NCBI GenBank assembly: GCA_016743235.1
Contig: VRZD01000017.1
Coordinates: 62,001 to 126,000 of the forward strand
DNA from: Pantanalinema sp. GBBB05
GTDB taxonomy: Bacteria; Cyanobacteriota; Cyanobacteriia; Leptolyngbyales; Leptolyngbyaceae
Reading direction: 5' to 3'
Length of the DNA: 64,000 bases
Shown: in pieces, positions 1 through 9,244 of the stretch
Numbering within the stretch: the stretch's first letter is position 1
Layout: every line of letters begins with the position of its first letter
Made by a program: the position numbers and the translations under genes
The notes under the pieces: generated by a model
The model's database searches: none
Seen by the model: the letters and a program-made list of their open reading frames with translations, nothing else
What the model was told of the DNA's origin: nothing

Positions 1-165
1 GTTTCCTCCAGCAATCAACGGGTGCATGTGTTTAATCTGGCTTTTCAGGACAAAATTACCTGGGCAAGTGATCAGGTAGAAATCCACATCCTGAAGGATG
101 GCAGCCGGATTATTACCGGCTATCGAGGACAGTTGCCCGAAACTGAAGCTGGACAGCCTGTTTAA
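1..165 (+). CDS. 3' end of an unidentified gene
   Basis: An open frame enters from the left edge and ends at a TAA, giving the last 54 residues of a protein. The piece is polar with alternating hydrophobic residues, suggesting beta structure, and ends in a short acidic tail. No motif allows a family call. Its stop overlaps by 4 bases the stop of the ferredoxin gene on the other strand, so the two genes converge with no spacer. The start and most of the gene lie outside the window. Confidence 0.6.
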   Translation, partial: VSSSNQRVHVFNLAFQDKITWASDQVEIHILKDGSRIITGYRGQLPETEAGQPV

Positions 166-449
166 GCACGGGGATGGAAGCGAGGATGTAATAAGCGATC
201 GACGGGTTGACCGGCTTGTAGGTGCTGGGTGACGATCGCTGGCACATCCTCAGGCTTAACTCGGCAATACCAGATTTCATCGGGTAACACGCGTACTGTC
301 GGTCCCATATTGCACTGTCCCTGACAGCCACTAGCCACTACGGTCACCCCCGAAATCGTCTGGGACTGAAACGCTGCCAGCACTTGCTCTGAGCCATTGC
401 CACGGCAATTGACGTACTGGCAGACGATCACCTGGCGATCGGTAGTCAC
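162..449 (-). CDS. Thioredoxin-like [2Fe-2S] ferredoxin domain protein
   Basis: A 95-residue protein resembling the stand-alone thioredoxin-like [2Fe-2S] ferredoxins common in cyanobacteria. Four cysteines fit the cluster ligands: two in the N-terminal CQYVNC segment (about residues 10-15) and two in GCQGQCNMGP (about 42-46). The pattern C-x4-C then C-x3-C matches the NuoE/ferredoxin-like fold. The role is presumably electron transfer in the cytoplasm, with partner unknown. It lies 9 bases downstream of the CobW-like gene on the same strand, so the two may be co-transcribed. Family call is good; physiological role is open. Confidence 0.75.
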   Translation of the reverse strand: MTTDRQVIVCQYVNCRGNGSEQVLAAFQSQTISGVTVVASGCQGQCNMGPTVRVLPDEIWYCRVKPEDVPAIVTQHLQAGQPVDRLLHPRFHPRA

Positions 450-458
450 CTAATTAGC

Positions 459-1592
459 CTAACGACCAAATCCCTTACCCCGGCTTTCGGCAGGTAAGGT
501 GAGACAGTGTTCTATTTGATCTCGCAGTTTGTCATGGTCTAAGTCCTGACCAATTAGCACGAGTTGGTTTTTGGGCGTACCTTTCCACTCGGCATCATCG
601 AGGGAGAACCGCTTGCCGCTGAGGTGGAAAATGTGACGTTTGGGACTTTCCTTAAACCAGAGAATGCCTTTAGCGCGGAAGACGTTGACCGGGAGTTGGT
701 GATCTAAGAAATACTGGAATTTTTTGATATCAAAGGGTTTGTCGCTTTGGAAAGACACTGAGGTAAATCCATCATTCTCCAGGTGATTGGAGTGGTGGTG
801 ATGATCGTGATCATGGTGGTCATGAACACACTGACCGTGATCATGATCGCAAGCGGAATGATCATCGTGGGCATGATGGTCATGCTCATGGTGATGATGC
901 TCATGGTGGTCATGATCATGCGCTTCGGCTTCACCATCAAAATATTGATCGGACTCGAATAGCCCCACACTCAAGAGCATGCCGAGGGGAACTTGTCCCT
1001 TCACGGTGCGGAGAATTCTCGCGCCTTCTTTCATATCCCGAATCCGGACTTCCAGAGAATCCACGACTGCTTCATCAACGAGATCGGCTTTGTTGAGCAG
1101 AATGATGTCGCCGTAAGTAATCTGGCTCAGCGCCGCCTGACTGTTAAACAGATCCAGACTGAAGTTTTCGGAATCGACCACAGTAATAATCGAGTCTAGC
1201 CGCGTCATATCACGCAGCTCTGTGCCTAAGAAGGTCATCGCGACCGGCAATGGATCAGCTAGTCCGGTGGTTTCGACGACGAGGTAATCGACCGCATCCT
1301 GGCGCTCAAGCACTTTATAGACGGCATTGACTAAATCATTATTGATGGTGCAGCAAATACAGCCATTACTCAACTCCACCATGTCATCTTCAGTGGTAAT
1401 AATTAGCTCATTGTCGATGCCGATCTCGCCAAATTCATTGACTAAAACAGCGGTCTTGACTCCCTGCTGATTTGTCAGAATATGGTTAAGCAGAGTAGTT
1501 TTGCCGCTACCCAAAAAGCCTGTAATGATGGTGACAGGTAAGCCAACCTTGGGAGCTTCCATCGCGGAAGAAGAGACTGCTGCTGACTGCAT
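459..1592 (-). CDS. CobW/COG0523 family GTPase, putative metal chaperone
   Basis: A G3E-family P-loop GTPase of 377 residues. The Walker A GFLGSGKT is at residues 25-32, the family metal motif CICC at 78-81, and an NKAD guanine-specificity motif near residue 167. Between the GTPase and the C-terminal CobW_C domain (about 275-370) is a His/Asp-rich stretch of about 45 residues (about 223-268) expected to bind zinc, cobalt or nickel. The family delivers metals to target enzymes; the His-rich insert favours a zinc or cobalt/nickel role over cobalamin synthesis itself. ATG at 1592 is used; the in-frame ATG at 1562 is also possible. It is divergent from cysS, leaving a 125-base shared upstream region. 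Confidence 0.88.
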   Translation of the reverse strand: MQSAAVSSSAMEAPKVGLPVTIITGFLGSGKTTLLNHILTNQQGVKTAVLVNEFGEIGIDNELIITTEDDMVELSNGCICCTINNDLVNAVYKVLERQDAVDYLVVETTGLADPLPVAMTFLGTELRDMTRLDSIITVVDSENFSLDLFNSQAALSQITYGDIILLNKADLVDEAVVDSLEVRIRDMKEGARILRTVKGQVPLGMLLSVGLFESDQYFDGEAEAHDHDHHEHHHHEHDHHAHDDHSACDHDHGQCVHDHHDHDHHHHSNHLENDGFTSVSFQSDKPFDIKKFQYFLDHQLPVNVFRAKGILWFKESPKRHIFHLSGKRFSLDDAEWKGTPKNQLVLIGQDLDHDKLRDQIEHCLTLPAESRGKGFGR

Positions 1593-1717
1593 AGCGCGGT
1601 TGTCCGAAACGTCAGAGAATATGGGTTGGGATGGCGTACGATCGCCCCAGTTGGGGATGTGCCTCCTTCATACCCCTACCTTACCACTGCCAATCTGTAC
1701 TTGGTGCTCCGAATTGT

Positions 1718-3181
1718 ATGACCCTGACTATTTACAACACGCTCACCCGCGATAAGAAACCGTTTGAACCGATCGCCGCCGGAACAGTCCGGATGTATTG
1801 CTGCGGTGTGACGGTGTATGACTACTGCCATTTGGGTCATGCCCGCTCGTATATTGTTTGGGACACGGTGCGTCGCTACTTGCAATGGCGCGGCTATCAG
1901 GTGCAGTACGTCCAGAATTTCACCGATATTGATGACAAAATTATCCGACGATCGCAGGAAGAAGGGTTGCCCTGGCAGGAGATCACACGCAAATATATCG
2001 ACGCCTACCAGGAAGACATGGGGCGGCTGAATATTCTGCCTGCCGATGCCTATCCCAAAGCCACCGATGTGATGCCGCAAATCATTGAGTTAATTAAGAC
2101 GTTGATTGACCAGGGCTATGCCTATCCAGTGGATGGCGATGTTTATTATGCCGTTGAGCGCTTTCCCGCCTATGGCAAGCTATCGGGACGCAAGCTAGAG
2201 CAAATGGAAGCCGGGGCGAGTGAACGTCTGGAAACTGAGGCGGTCGCTAAGAAACGGCATCCGTTAGATTTTGCCCTGTGGAAAGCGGCAAAACCGGGTG
2301 AACCAGAATGGGATTCGCCCTGGGGCAAAGGTCGTCCGGGTTGGCATATTGAATGCTCGGCGATGGTACGGGAATGGTTGGGCGATCGCATTGATATCCA
2401 TAGTGGTGGCGAGGATCTGGTCTTCCCTCATCATGAGAACGAAATTGCCCAATCAGAGGCGGCGCTTTCCCAACCATTAGCTAATGTCTGGATGCACAAC
2501 GGCTTCGTGAAAATTCGGGGCGACAAAATGTCTAAGTCCCTGAAAAATTTCACCACGATTCGATCGCTCCTAGAAACGACTGATCCGATGGTGGTGCGGC
2601 TGTTTGTCTTGCAAGCTCACTACCGCAGTCCAATCGACTTCACGGAAGACGCGATCGCGGCGGCGGAGAATGGCTGGAACACACTGAAGGAAGCCCTGAA
2701 ATACCGGGTCAATTTTGAACAGTTACCCGGTTGGCCTGAGATAGACACGCTTGAGCAAGCGAGTGTCGATCGGTTCAATGCCGCGATGGATGATGACTTC
2801 AATACGCCCATTGCTATGGCAGTGTTGTTTGAGTTGGCGAAGGATTTACGGCGGGCAGGGAATGTGTTGGTGCATACCGGACAGTCTGACCTTTCCGTTG
2901 AGCAACTGCAACAAAAGTGGCAAACCTTACTGCGGCTCAGTCAGGTGTTGGGTCTGGAAATCAGTAGTTTATCGGAGCCTGAATTGACTGACGCTAGCAC
3001 GAATGGCAATATCATGGCTGGTCTGAGTGATGCCGAGATTGAGGCGTTGATTCAACAACGCCAGGAGGCTCGAAAAGCCAAGAATTTTGCGGAGGGCGAT
3101 CGCATTCGTAACGAACTTCAGGCACAGGGAATTACCTTAATCGACCAACCGGGGGGTGAGACTCGGTGGCATCGCCATTAG
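1718..3181 (+). CDS. cysS: Cysteinyl-tRNA synthetase
   Basis: Class I aminoacyl-tRNA synthetase charging tRNA-Cys in the cytoplasm, 487 residues from the ATG at 1718. The HIGH-type motif HLGH is at residues 38-41 and KMSKS at 270-274. Zinc-binding Cys and His are visible in MYCCGVT (Cys 28/29), in GWHIECSAM and in HHENE. The C-terminal DALR-like helical region ends normally at GGETRWHRH. The frame stays open upstream to 1631, but the extra 29 residues do not look like this family, so 1718 is preferred. It is divergent from the CobW-like gene. Confidence 0.96.
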   Translation: MTLTIYNTLTRDKKPFEPIAAGTVRMYCCGVTVYDYCHLGHARSYIVWDTVRRYLQWRGYQVQYVQNFTDIDDKIIRRSQEEGLPWQEITRKYIDAYQEDMGRLNILPADAYPKATDVMPQIIELIKTLIDQGYAYPVDGDVYYAVERFPAYGKLSGRKLEQMEAGASERLETEAVAKKRHPLDFALWKAAKPGEPEWDSPWGKGRPGWHIECSAMVREWLGDRIDIHSGGEDLVFPHHENEIAQSEAALSQPLANVWMHNGFVKIRGDKMSKSLKNFTTIRSLLETTDPMVVRLFVLQAHYRSPIDFTEDAIAAAENGWNTLKEALKYRVNFEQLPGWPEIDTLEQASVDRFNAAMDDDFNTPIAMAVLFELAKDLRRAGNVLVHTGQSDLSVEQLQQKWQTLLRLSQVLGLEISSLSEPELTDASTNGNIMAGLSDAEIEALIQQRQEARKAKNFAEGDRIRNELQAQGITLIDQPGGETRWHRH

Positions 3182-3223
3182 CGTAGAGCGATAAGGGCTA
3201 AAATTTGTCTAGCTCTTCGCCTT

Positions 3224-4408
3224 TTGCCGCGTATCTTTCTATCTATGTCCGAACAGCGCATTACAATTTCTCTCTCTTCCATCGTTAGCACCCTTCTCGT
3301 TGTGCTGCTGCTGCTAATGCTCTGGCAGTTACGGGAGTTGGTTGTGGTCGTGATGGTTTCAGTCGTGCTTGCTTCCTCGATCACCCCGATCGTGGATTGG
3401 GCAGAAAACCTGCGTATTCCTCGCTGGCTGGCTGTAGTGACAATTTATTTGGTGTCGATCGGCGGTTTTGTGGGCTTGGGCTTACTGATTGGTCCCACTG
3501 TAGTTCAGCAAACTCAGCGCCTGATCAGTAGCCTGCCGGGTTATTCCGAAAGCCTGTACCTCTGGCTTCAAGATGTCACGAGCCAGGTGAATACCAGTCA
3601 GCCCGATTTGTTAGCCAAGTTCTTGAACCCACAGGACTTAACCAATTGGGCAATTCGTTCCAGTCGCCAGGTGGTCTTGCGATCGTATGACCTAACGCGA
3701 GGAGTTGTTTGGGTTTTCTTTAGCGGTATCTTAGTGCTACTGCTGTCTGCTTACATGGTGACGAGCAGCAAAGTCCTGATTGCGCAATTAGTCGAGCTAT
3801 TTCCTTATCCCTGGAATGAACGTCTGCTGGAACAGGTGAAACCCGTCAGCCAACGGATGGGTGGCTTTATTGCCGGACGGGTGCTCGTTTCTCTAATTTT
3901 GGGAGTTGTGATTACGGTTGGGCTGAAGTTTTTAGGGTTATCAGAATTTGCGCTGGCATTAGGGGTGATTGCCGGATTTGCCAATCTAGTGCCACTGGTT
4001 GGTCCTGTGGTGGGAGCGATTCCGGCTTTAATCGTCGCTCTGGCAACTGGCGGACTGACCTGGTTATGGGTGTTGTTGCTGTTTGTCATTGTGCAAAATC
4101 TGGAGGGCAATATCCTGACGCCCTTGGTAATTGGTTCGTCGGTTAAATTGCATCCTCTGTATGTATTTCTGGCAGTCTTAGGCGGAACTCAGGTGTTAGG
4201 TGTTTTAGGAGCCTTGATTGTTCCCCCGTGGGTGGCTGGGGCAGGAGTATTGCTCGATAATTTATATCTCCGTCCGAAGCAACTGGCCGAGGCAAGTGTG
4301 ATGTCTAACCATGCTGCTATAGAGGGGTATGGGGATATTTCCCCAGCGTCTGATCCAGTACTGACAGGTCCTGCCGAGACTGTGAGGAGATTTCCAGACA
4401 ATCCATGA
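3224..4408 (+). CDS. AI-2E/PerM family transporter
   Basis: Integral membrane protein of 394 residues (387 if it starts at the ATG at 3245, MSEQRIT). It has the typical layout of the AI-2 exporter/PerM family: two N-terminal membrane helices, a helical soluble stretch (about residues 90-150), then a run of five or more helices with conserved PLVGPVVGAIPA and a GNILTPLVIG segment near residue 300. The family exports small molecules or exchanges ions; the substrate here is unknown. It begins 42 bases after cysS on the same strand and may be co-transcribed. The C-terminus is an unconserved polar tail. Confidence 0.85.
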   Translation: MPRIFLSMSEQRITISLSSIVSTLLVVLLLLMLWQLRELVVVVMVSVVLASSITPIVDWAENLRIPRWLAVVTIYLVSIGGFVGLGLLIGPTVVQQTQRLISSLPGYSESLYLWLQDVTSQVNTSQPDLLAKFLNPQDLTNWAIRSSRQVVLRSYDLTRGVVWVFFSGILVLLLSAYMVTSSKVLIAQLVELFPYPWNERLLEQVKPVSQRMGGFIAGRVLVSLILGVVITVGLKFLGLSEFALALGVIAGFANLVPLVGPVVGAIPALIVALATGGLTWLWVLLLFVIVQNLEGNILTPLVIGSSVKLHPLYVFLAVLGGTQVLGVLGALIVPPWVAGAGVLLDNLYLRPKQLAEASVMSNHAAIEGYGDISPASDPVLTGPAETVRRFPDNP

Positions 4409-4477
4409 TGCTTGATCTGTACATATAACCCTATAGCGCAAGCCTTGCGCCCCGATCGAGAGGGAAGTTGTAGTGGT

Positions 4478-5398
4478 TTAGAAACTACCAATCTCGATCG
4501 GGAATACCCAATGCCGATAGGTTTCATCACGATTTTCAGTAATCGCAGTTAATTTTGTCCGTAGGGTTTGGGTAATGGGGCGCTCTTCCGGTAGGACATA
4601 ATTCTCAATCCGTTTAACGGGAGCAATTCTGGCGGCAGTACCGCAGAGAAAGACTTCGTCGGCAATCAGCAGTTCTGAGTGATCAACAGGACGCTCTTGA
4701 ATGGGGATGCCTAATTCGCGGGCGATCGTGAGCACACTATCACGGGTAATGCCTTCCAGAATGTCTTGCTCAAACCCTGGCGTAATCAAGGTGTTATTAC
4801 GAATAATAAAAATATTCATCCCAGAGGCTTCGCTGACTTTACCTTGGGAATTCATCATAATGGCTTCATCAAAGCCGGAGGCAACCGCTTCGGTTTTGGC
4901 TAATGATGAAGTGATGTAAGCAGCACTGATTTTGCCTCGTAACGGAAAGCTGCGGTCTTCTTGGCGATACCAGGAACTAATGCGGCAGGAGACCCCATCG
5001 GGTGACAGATAATCTGCCATTTCTAAGCCATAAATTAAAAAATCTTTTTCAATATTATGCAGTCGCGGTGACACGCCTAAACCAGAGCTATAAACTAACG
5101 GTCGAATGTAAAACGAGGTGGTTGGTCGATTCTTTTGGACAAAATCAATAATCAGGTCTTGAATTTTGCTTGCGGCTAGCTCGTATTGTAGGAGTTTGGC
5201 GCTGGTGCTTAAGCGTTGACAGTGGCGATCGAGGCGAAACAGTAAAACGCGCTGGGGATTTTCGGGGTCAGGAATGCCGCGCAACCCACCAAATGCTGCC
5301 GTGCCGTAATGTAGGGCGTGAGTGGCTACAGAGACTTTGGCTTCTGTAAAGGGCAGGAATTGGTTTTGCAGGTAAGCGATCGGCAGAAAATTTTCCAT
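4478..5398 (-). CDS. ilvE: Branched-chain amino acid aminotransferase
   Basis: Fold-type IV PLP aminotransferase of 306 residues, catalysing the last step of valine, leucine and isoleucine synthesis. Visible family marks are HALHYGTAAFGGLRG near residue 25, the presumed PLP lysine in GKISAAY, and the phosphate-binding region VSEASGMNIFII followed by ITPGFEQDILEGITR. The frame extends upstream to 5458, but those 20 residues are not part of the family, and ATG 5398 (MENFLPIAY) matches the usual cyanobacterial start. Its 3' end converges on the PerM-like gene about 70 bases away. Confidence 0.93.
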   Translation of the reverse strand: MENFLPIAYLQNQFLPFTEAKVSVATHALHYGTAAFGGLRGIPDPENPQRVLLFRLDRHCQRLSTSAKLLQYELAASKIQDLIIDFVQKNRPTTSFYIRPLVYSSGLGVSPRLHNIEKDFLIYGLEMADYLSPDGVSCRISSWYRQEDRSFPLRGKISAAYITSSLAKTEAVASGFDEAIMMNSQGKVSEASGMNIFIIRNNTLITPGFEQDILEGITRDSVLTIARELGIPIQERPVDHSELLIADEVFLCGTAARIAPVKRIENYVLPEERPITQTLRTKLTAITENRDETYRHWVFPIEIGSF

Positions 5399-5552
5399 AG
5401 GACAAAAAGAACTGAAACCAGTAATCGGCAGGAGGAACGATGCAATCGAGGTAAACAATGGCTGATGATGCTAGCCCCATTACCCCGTAATCCTCCAGAT
5501 TACCACCAATACTGACTCAGTCCTTCGCTGAAATTCCGGCTTTTGCGAGTTG

Positions 5553-5963
5553 TTAGGGCGTGGTAGAAGTGGGGGCAGGATTGTTGCTAGTTGCCGCATC
5601 AGGGGCGGTGGTGTTAGTCTCCGTGGTTTGCTGGCGCTTACGGATTTCAGCCGCTTGCTGAGCCCGAAACTCTGCCAACGACGCATCCAGGTTTTCGTCC
5701 TGTTCAGCACTAAATTCTTCGACGCTGCGAGTCGATCCCTGCATGGCACGGTGGATAAAATCCATCATCCCACTTTGTCCACCTCGACTACTAAAGGGAT
5801 CCGAGGCTTTGTCAGGATTTTGGAAGTCCTGAAGGGGTTGGGGAGTCGCTGTGTCAGCGAGCGCAGCAGATAAAGAGCCAAGGGCGACTCCAATGCCAGC
5901 CAGGATGCTGAAGGTAATCTGTGCCGATCGCATATGAATTGATGTTGTTGATTGAGTGGTCAT
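5553..5963 (-). CDS. Hypothetical exported protein
   Basis: A short protein, 136 residues from ATG 5963 (upstream in-frame codon 5984, alternative ATG 5933). A hydrophobic stretch ITFSILAGIGVALGSLSAALA ends with an Ala-x-Ala cleavage site, so it is probably secreted to the periplasm. The mature part has an acidic helix (VEEFSAEQDENLDASLAEFRA) and a disordered tail rich in Thr, Ala, Asn and Pro. I do not recognise a domain. It stands alone between ilvE and the ABC transporter, with about 90 bases on one side and 70 on the other. Confidence 0.6.
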   Translation of the reverse strand: MTTQSTTSIHMRSAQITFSILAGIGVALGSLSAALADTATPQPLQDFQNPDKASDPFSSRGGQSGMMDFIHRAMQGSTRSVEEFSAEQDENLDASLAEFRAQQAAEIRKRQQTTETNTTAPDAATSNNPAPTSTTP

Positions 5964-6055
5964 CAGGTCAACTCCTCCAGCCAAGACGGTACTTTCACTA
6001 TCAATTTAGCGTGTTCTTTAACCAAGACGGATGCACTCCTGATTTGCTCCCGTAG

Positions 6056-6934
6056 TTAAGCAAATGCTTTCCGTAACCGAGGTTGAATACTGAGCAAGGC
6101 GACCGCGGCAAATCCGAGTAGCACTAAGAGCGCACTGCCTAAACTCACTGATCCCCATGGCGCTTGTAGCACAATGCTACTGAGTGACCAATCGGAATGC
6201 AGGTAGACATAGCGAATCGGCTCGATCGCATAACTCAGTGGATTTAATGTGGCGACCCATTGCAACCAGGTCGGCATAAAGGACAGTGGCACTAGGGCTG
6301 TACTAGCAAACAACAACGGCAAGTTAGTGACAAAAATGACGGCAATTAATTCAATATGTCCTGTCAGGGAAAATGCTAATCCCAAGCTTAAGGCGGTGAC
6401 TGCAACGACTAACAGCAGGACGATCGCGCCAACCAAGAATAGTCCTGGTAAATTCGGTAATCCGGAGCCCAGAGCCGCGCCCATTGCGATAATCGCGGTT
6501 GTTTGAATCAAGCTCATGACAGTGATGAAGATGGCAGAAGCCAGGACGATCGAATAGCGAGACGCTAAGGGCGCGACTAACAAGCGATTGAGAAAGCCAA
6601 ACTCGCGATCGAACATCACCGGAAGTCCAGCATTCAAAGCGCCGCCAAAGGCGGTAAAGACAATAACTCCAGCTCCCAAAAATTGCCCATAGCTGACATC
6701 AGAGCCAAACAAGCCTTGCGGCGCATTTTGGAACAGGGCACCAAATAGAATCAACCACATTAAAGGTTGGATAATCCCAGCAATTAGCGTGGAAGGGCGA
6801 CGTTGCAATTGGATAAATAGGCGTCGAGTTAAGGCACTAGTTTCCTGCCAAAACTCACTTAAGGGACTGGCAGGCGCTAACTTGGAATCGGTGATTGTGG
6901 ACTTGAGATTGGATGGTGTAATCGTCGTACTCAT
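6056..6934 (-). CDS. ABC-2 type transporter permease
   Basis: A 292-residue membrane protein with about six transmembrane helices after a 40-residue cytoplasmic N-terminus. It carries the ABC-2 family signature around LNPLSYAIEPIRYVYL near residue 235, and GVIVFTAFGGALNAG near residue 92. It starts 4 bases after the stop of the ATPase gene, so the pair forms one exporter. The family exports drugs, lipids or polysaccharides; substrate unknown. Placement directly downstream of ctaA-ctaB is suggestive but does not establish a role in heme or oxidase assembly. Confidence 0.9.
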   Translation of the reverse strand: MSTTITPSNLKSTITDSKLAPASPLSEFWQETSALTRRLFIQLQRRPSTLIAGIIQPLMWLILFGALFQNAPQGLFGSDVSYGQFLGAGVIVFTAFGGALNAGLPVMFDREFGFLNRLLVAPLASRYSIVLASAIFITVMSLIQTTAIIAMGAALGSGLPNLPGLFLVGAIVLLLVVAVTALSLGLAFSLTGHIELIAVIFVTNLPLLFASTALVPLSFMPTWLQWVATLNPLSYAIEPIRYVYLHSDWSLSSIVLQAPWGSVSLGSALLVLLGFAAVALLSIQPRLRKAFA

Positions 6935-6938
6935 CGCG

Positions 6939-7958
6939 TTACCTCATACTCTTTTTTCGCTCAGTTTTTTCGTCCCGGCTGCCTGCCGCCGCAATTTCAG
7001 CATCCAACAAGGTGCGTCCTGTTGCCGCTAAATAAACATCATCTAAACTAGGACGGGATTGGGCAATGCCAAAGGTAGGCAATCCAGCCGCCTGAAGCGC
7101 TTGCTGCACGGTCATTAAGGCGTCACTTTGGGGCTGCACCACTAAATTCAGGGAATTCCCTTGGGCATTGTTAATAATCACTTCCTGGACGGTCGGCAAG
7201 GATTCTAACAGCTGCTTGGCGCGTTCAGCTTCGTCTAATGGTGAGAACTCGCGAATGCGTAGAGTAATGCGATCGCCCCCTACTTGATCCTTCAGTTCGG
7301 AGGGAGTGCCAGCCGCAATCACTACACCTTGATCAATAATGGCGACTCGATCTGCTAGGGCATCGACTTCCTCTAAATAGTGGCTGGTCAATAAAACTGT
7401 TGTACCTTCATCCCGGATTTGGCGCAGAAAATTCCAAACGGCGACCCGACTCTCGATATCCAATCCAACCGTTGGTTCATCTAGTACCAGCACATCCGGT
7501 TGATGCAACAGTCCAGCCGCTAAGTCCAGGCGCTTACGAATCCCACCGGAGTAAGTGCCACTTTTTTTATCTATATAACTCTCTAACCCTAATCGCTGGA
7601 TGACTAAATTGATGCGCTCTTGAGCGAGCGGTTTCGGCAAATGATACAGGGCAGCTTGCAGTTGGAGCAGTTCGCGCCCAGTCAATACTTTGTCGATCGC
7701 TACTTCTTGCGCTACGTAGCCTAAATGCTGCCGTGCTGATCGGGGATCTTCTAGCACGGAAATTTCCGACACGATAATCTTGCCAGCATCGGGTTCTGTT
7801 AACGTACAGAGACAGCGCAGAGTTGTGGTTTTACCGGCTCCATTGGGTCCTAGTAACCCAAAAATTTCGCCGGGCTCGATCTGTAACGAAACATCTTTGA
7901 CCGCTTCAACGCTGCCATACCGCTTTTGCAACTTTTCGATCGTCACTGCGGGAGCCAT
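6939..7958 (-). CDS. ABC transporter ATP-binding protein (DrrA-like)
   Basis: ATPase subunit of the ABC-2 exporter encoded just downstream. From ATG 7958 it is 339 residues: Walker A GPNGAGKTTT near 38-47, signature YSGGIRKRLDLAAGLLHQP near 135, Walker B VLVLDEPTVGLD, and the switch His in LLTSHYLEE. A C-terminal DUF4162-like domain (about 225-320) is typical of daunorubicin-resistance type ATPases. ATG 7958 is preferred over the frame opening at 7988 because a GGTGGGG stretch lies just upstream and the N-terminus then matches the family. It probably belongs to a ctaA-ctaB-ATPase-permease transcript. Confidence 0.92.
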   Translation of the reverse strand: MAPAVTIEKLQKRYGSVEAVKDVSLQIEPGEIFGLLGPNGAGKTTTLRCLCTLTEPDAGKIIVSEISVLEDPRSARQHLGYVAQEVAIDKVLTGRELLQLQAALYHLPKPLAQERINLVIQRLGLESYIDKKSGTYSGGIRKRLDLAAGLLHQPDVLVLDEPTVGLDIESRVAVWNFLRQIRDEGTTVLLTSHYLEEVDALADRVAIIDQGVVIAAGTPSELKDQVGGDRITLRIREFSPLDEAERAKQLLESLPTVQEVIINNAQGNSLNLVVQPQSDALMTVQQALQAAGLPTFGIAQSRPSLDDVYLAATGRTLLDAEIAAAGSRDEKTERKKSMR

Positions 7959-8050
7959 ACTTACCCCACCTGATGATACAAATCTCAATCTTTATTCTAG
8001 TCTGCTAGGAGGCTTGTCAAGGTTCGATGATCTGTGACTATCGCTATAGA

Positions 8051-8078
8051 AAAGGGCAATCCCTCGCGATCGCCCTTT
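8051..8078 (-). terminator. Weak hairpin between ctaB and the ABC genes
   Basis: Seven-base inverted repeat AAAGGGC/GCCCTTT around a loop containing CGCGATCG. On the minus strand it follows ctaB and is trailed by only a short T run (TTCTATAG). It may cause partial termination or RNA processing before the ABC genes rather than a full stop. Confidence 0.4.
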
Positions 8079-8109
8079 GGTACAAGGTATTAAGTTGTCA
8101 AAATATCCT

Positions 8110-9096
8110 CTAAGCCTGGGTCGGTAACACTGCACTAATGAGTAGTTGCATGTTGCTAGCGACCGCATCGGTCAGTTGATGAGTCCAGGGAAGGCTGTCC
8201 AACCCCATCCCTGCACAGAGCAGCATCATATAAAGGATCGAGTATTTGAACAACGATCGGGCTACTTGCAGATCAGATGGGGCTTGCATCAGCTGCCAGG
8301 CTTTTTTGACAAAAATCCCGCCCAGGAGCAGCGCGATGCCGCAATAAACCGCCCCCATCACATGCAAGGGATAGACCAGTAATAACGTGACTGGGATCAA
8401 TGCCAGGGTGTAGTAGAAAATTTGGCGGGAAGTGGGTTCATCTCCAACGATCACTGGCAGCATTGGTACACCGACTTTGGCATAGTCTTCGCGAATCATT
8501 ACCGCGAGTGCCCAAAAATGGGGAGGCGTCCAGAGAAAGATGATGGCGAATAAGACCCAGGCAGCCCAACTTAACTCTCCGGTAACGGCAGCCCAACCTA
8601 CTAAGGGAGGAATAGCGCCTGCGGCTCCACCAATCACAATATTTTGAGTACTGTGCCGTTTTAGCCAGTGGGTATAAATCAGCACGTAAAACACAATGCC
8701 CGACATCGCGAGGCAGGCACTGAGTAGATTAGCGAAGACAGTAAGTAAGGTAAAAGAAATGGTCGCTAAACCGATCGCAAACAGTAAGGCATCGCGCGGC
8801 TGGACGCGTCCAGAAGGTAACGGACGATGGCGAGTCCGCTCCATGATGTAATCGATATCGCGATCGTACAAACAATTAATCGTGTTTGCTGATCCAGCCG
8901 CAAAAGCGCCACTAATCAACGTAATCAGCAGTAACACGGGATCAACCTGTCCTGCCGCCGCGACCCACATCCCGCCTGCTGTGGTGATTAACAGCAGCAA
9001 AATAATCCGAGGTTTGGTGAGTTGGTAATAACTCTGGATGACTTGCAGCAGGTTTTCGTGGTGACGGGGGCTTACAGTCAGGGTTGTTTCTTGCAT
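8110..9096 (-). CDS. ctaB: Protoheme IX farnesyltransferase (heme O synthase)
   Basis: UbiA-superfamily membrane prenyltransferase of 328 residues that adds a farnesyl group to heme B, giving heme O, the precursor of heme A. The first Asp-rich motif NCLYDRDIDYIMERT RHRPLP is near residues 73-90. The pathway mark TPPHFWALA is near 190, followed by the second conserved loop REDYAKVGVPMLPV. About nine membrane helices are visible. It follows ctaA on the same strand (148-base gap) and serves the terminal oxidase encoded divergently by ctaCDE. Confidence 0.95.
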   Translation of the reverse strand: MQETTLTVSPRHHENLLQVIQSYYQLTKPRIILLLLITTAGGMWVAAAGQVDPVLLLITLISGAFAAGSANTINCLYDRDIDYIMERTRHRPLPSGRVQPRDALLFAIGLATISFTLLTVFANLLSACLAMSGIVFYVLIYTHWLKRHSTQNIVIGGAAGAIPPLVGWAAVTGELSWAAWVLFAIIFLWTPPHFWALAVMIREDYAKVGVPMLPVIVGDEPTSRQIFYYTLALIPVTLLLVYPLHVMGAVYCGIALLLGGIFVKKAWQLMQAPSDLQVARSLFKYSILYMMLLCAGMGLDSLPWTHQLTDAVASNMQLLISAVLPTQA

Positions 9097-9244
9097 TCAG
9101 TTTTCCTCCCAAAAAGACGCACCGCAGAATCGGAAGAACACGATCGCAGATGCGCCGTTCACATCTATCAAAAACCGATCAGGATCGGGGCAAATTCACT
9201 TGTGAGCTAGGGTGTGAGGATCCGACCAATCATGGAAACTAGCA

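Noticed and set aside
704..970. 88-codon antisense frame over the His-rich tract
   Set aside because: It is a shadow of the repetitive His/Asp codons; the product is a run of Met, Ile and Thr with no family likeness.
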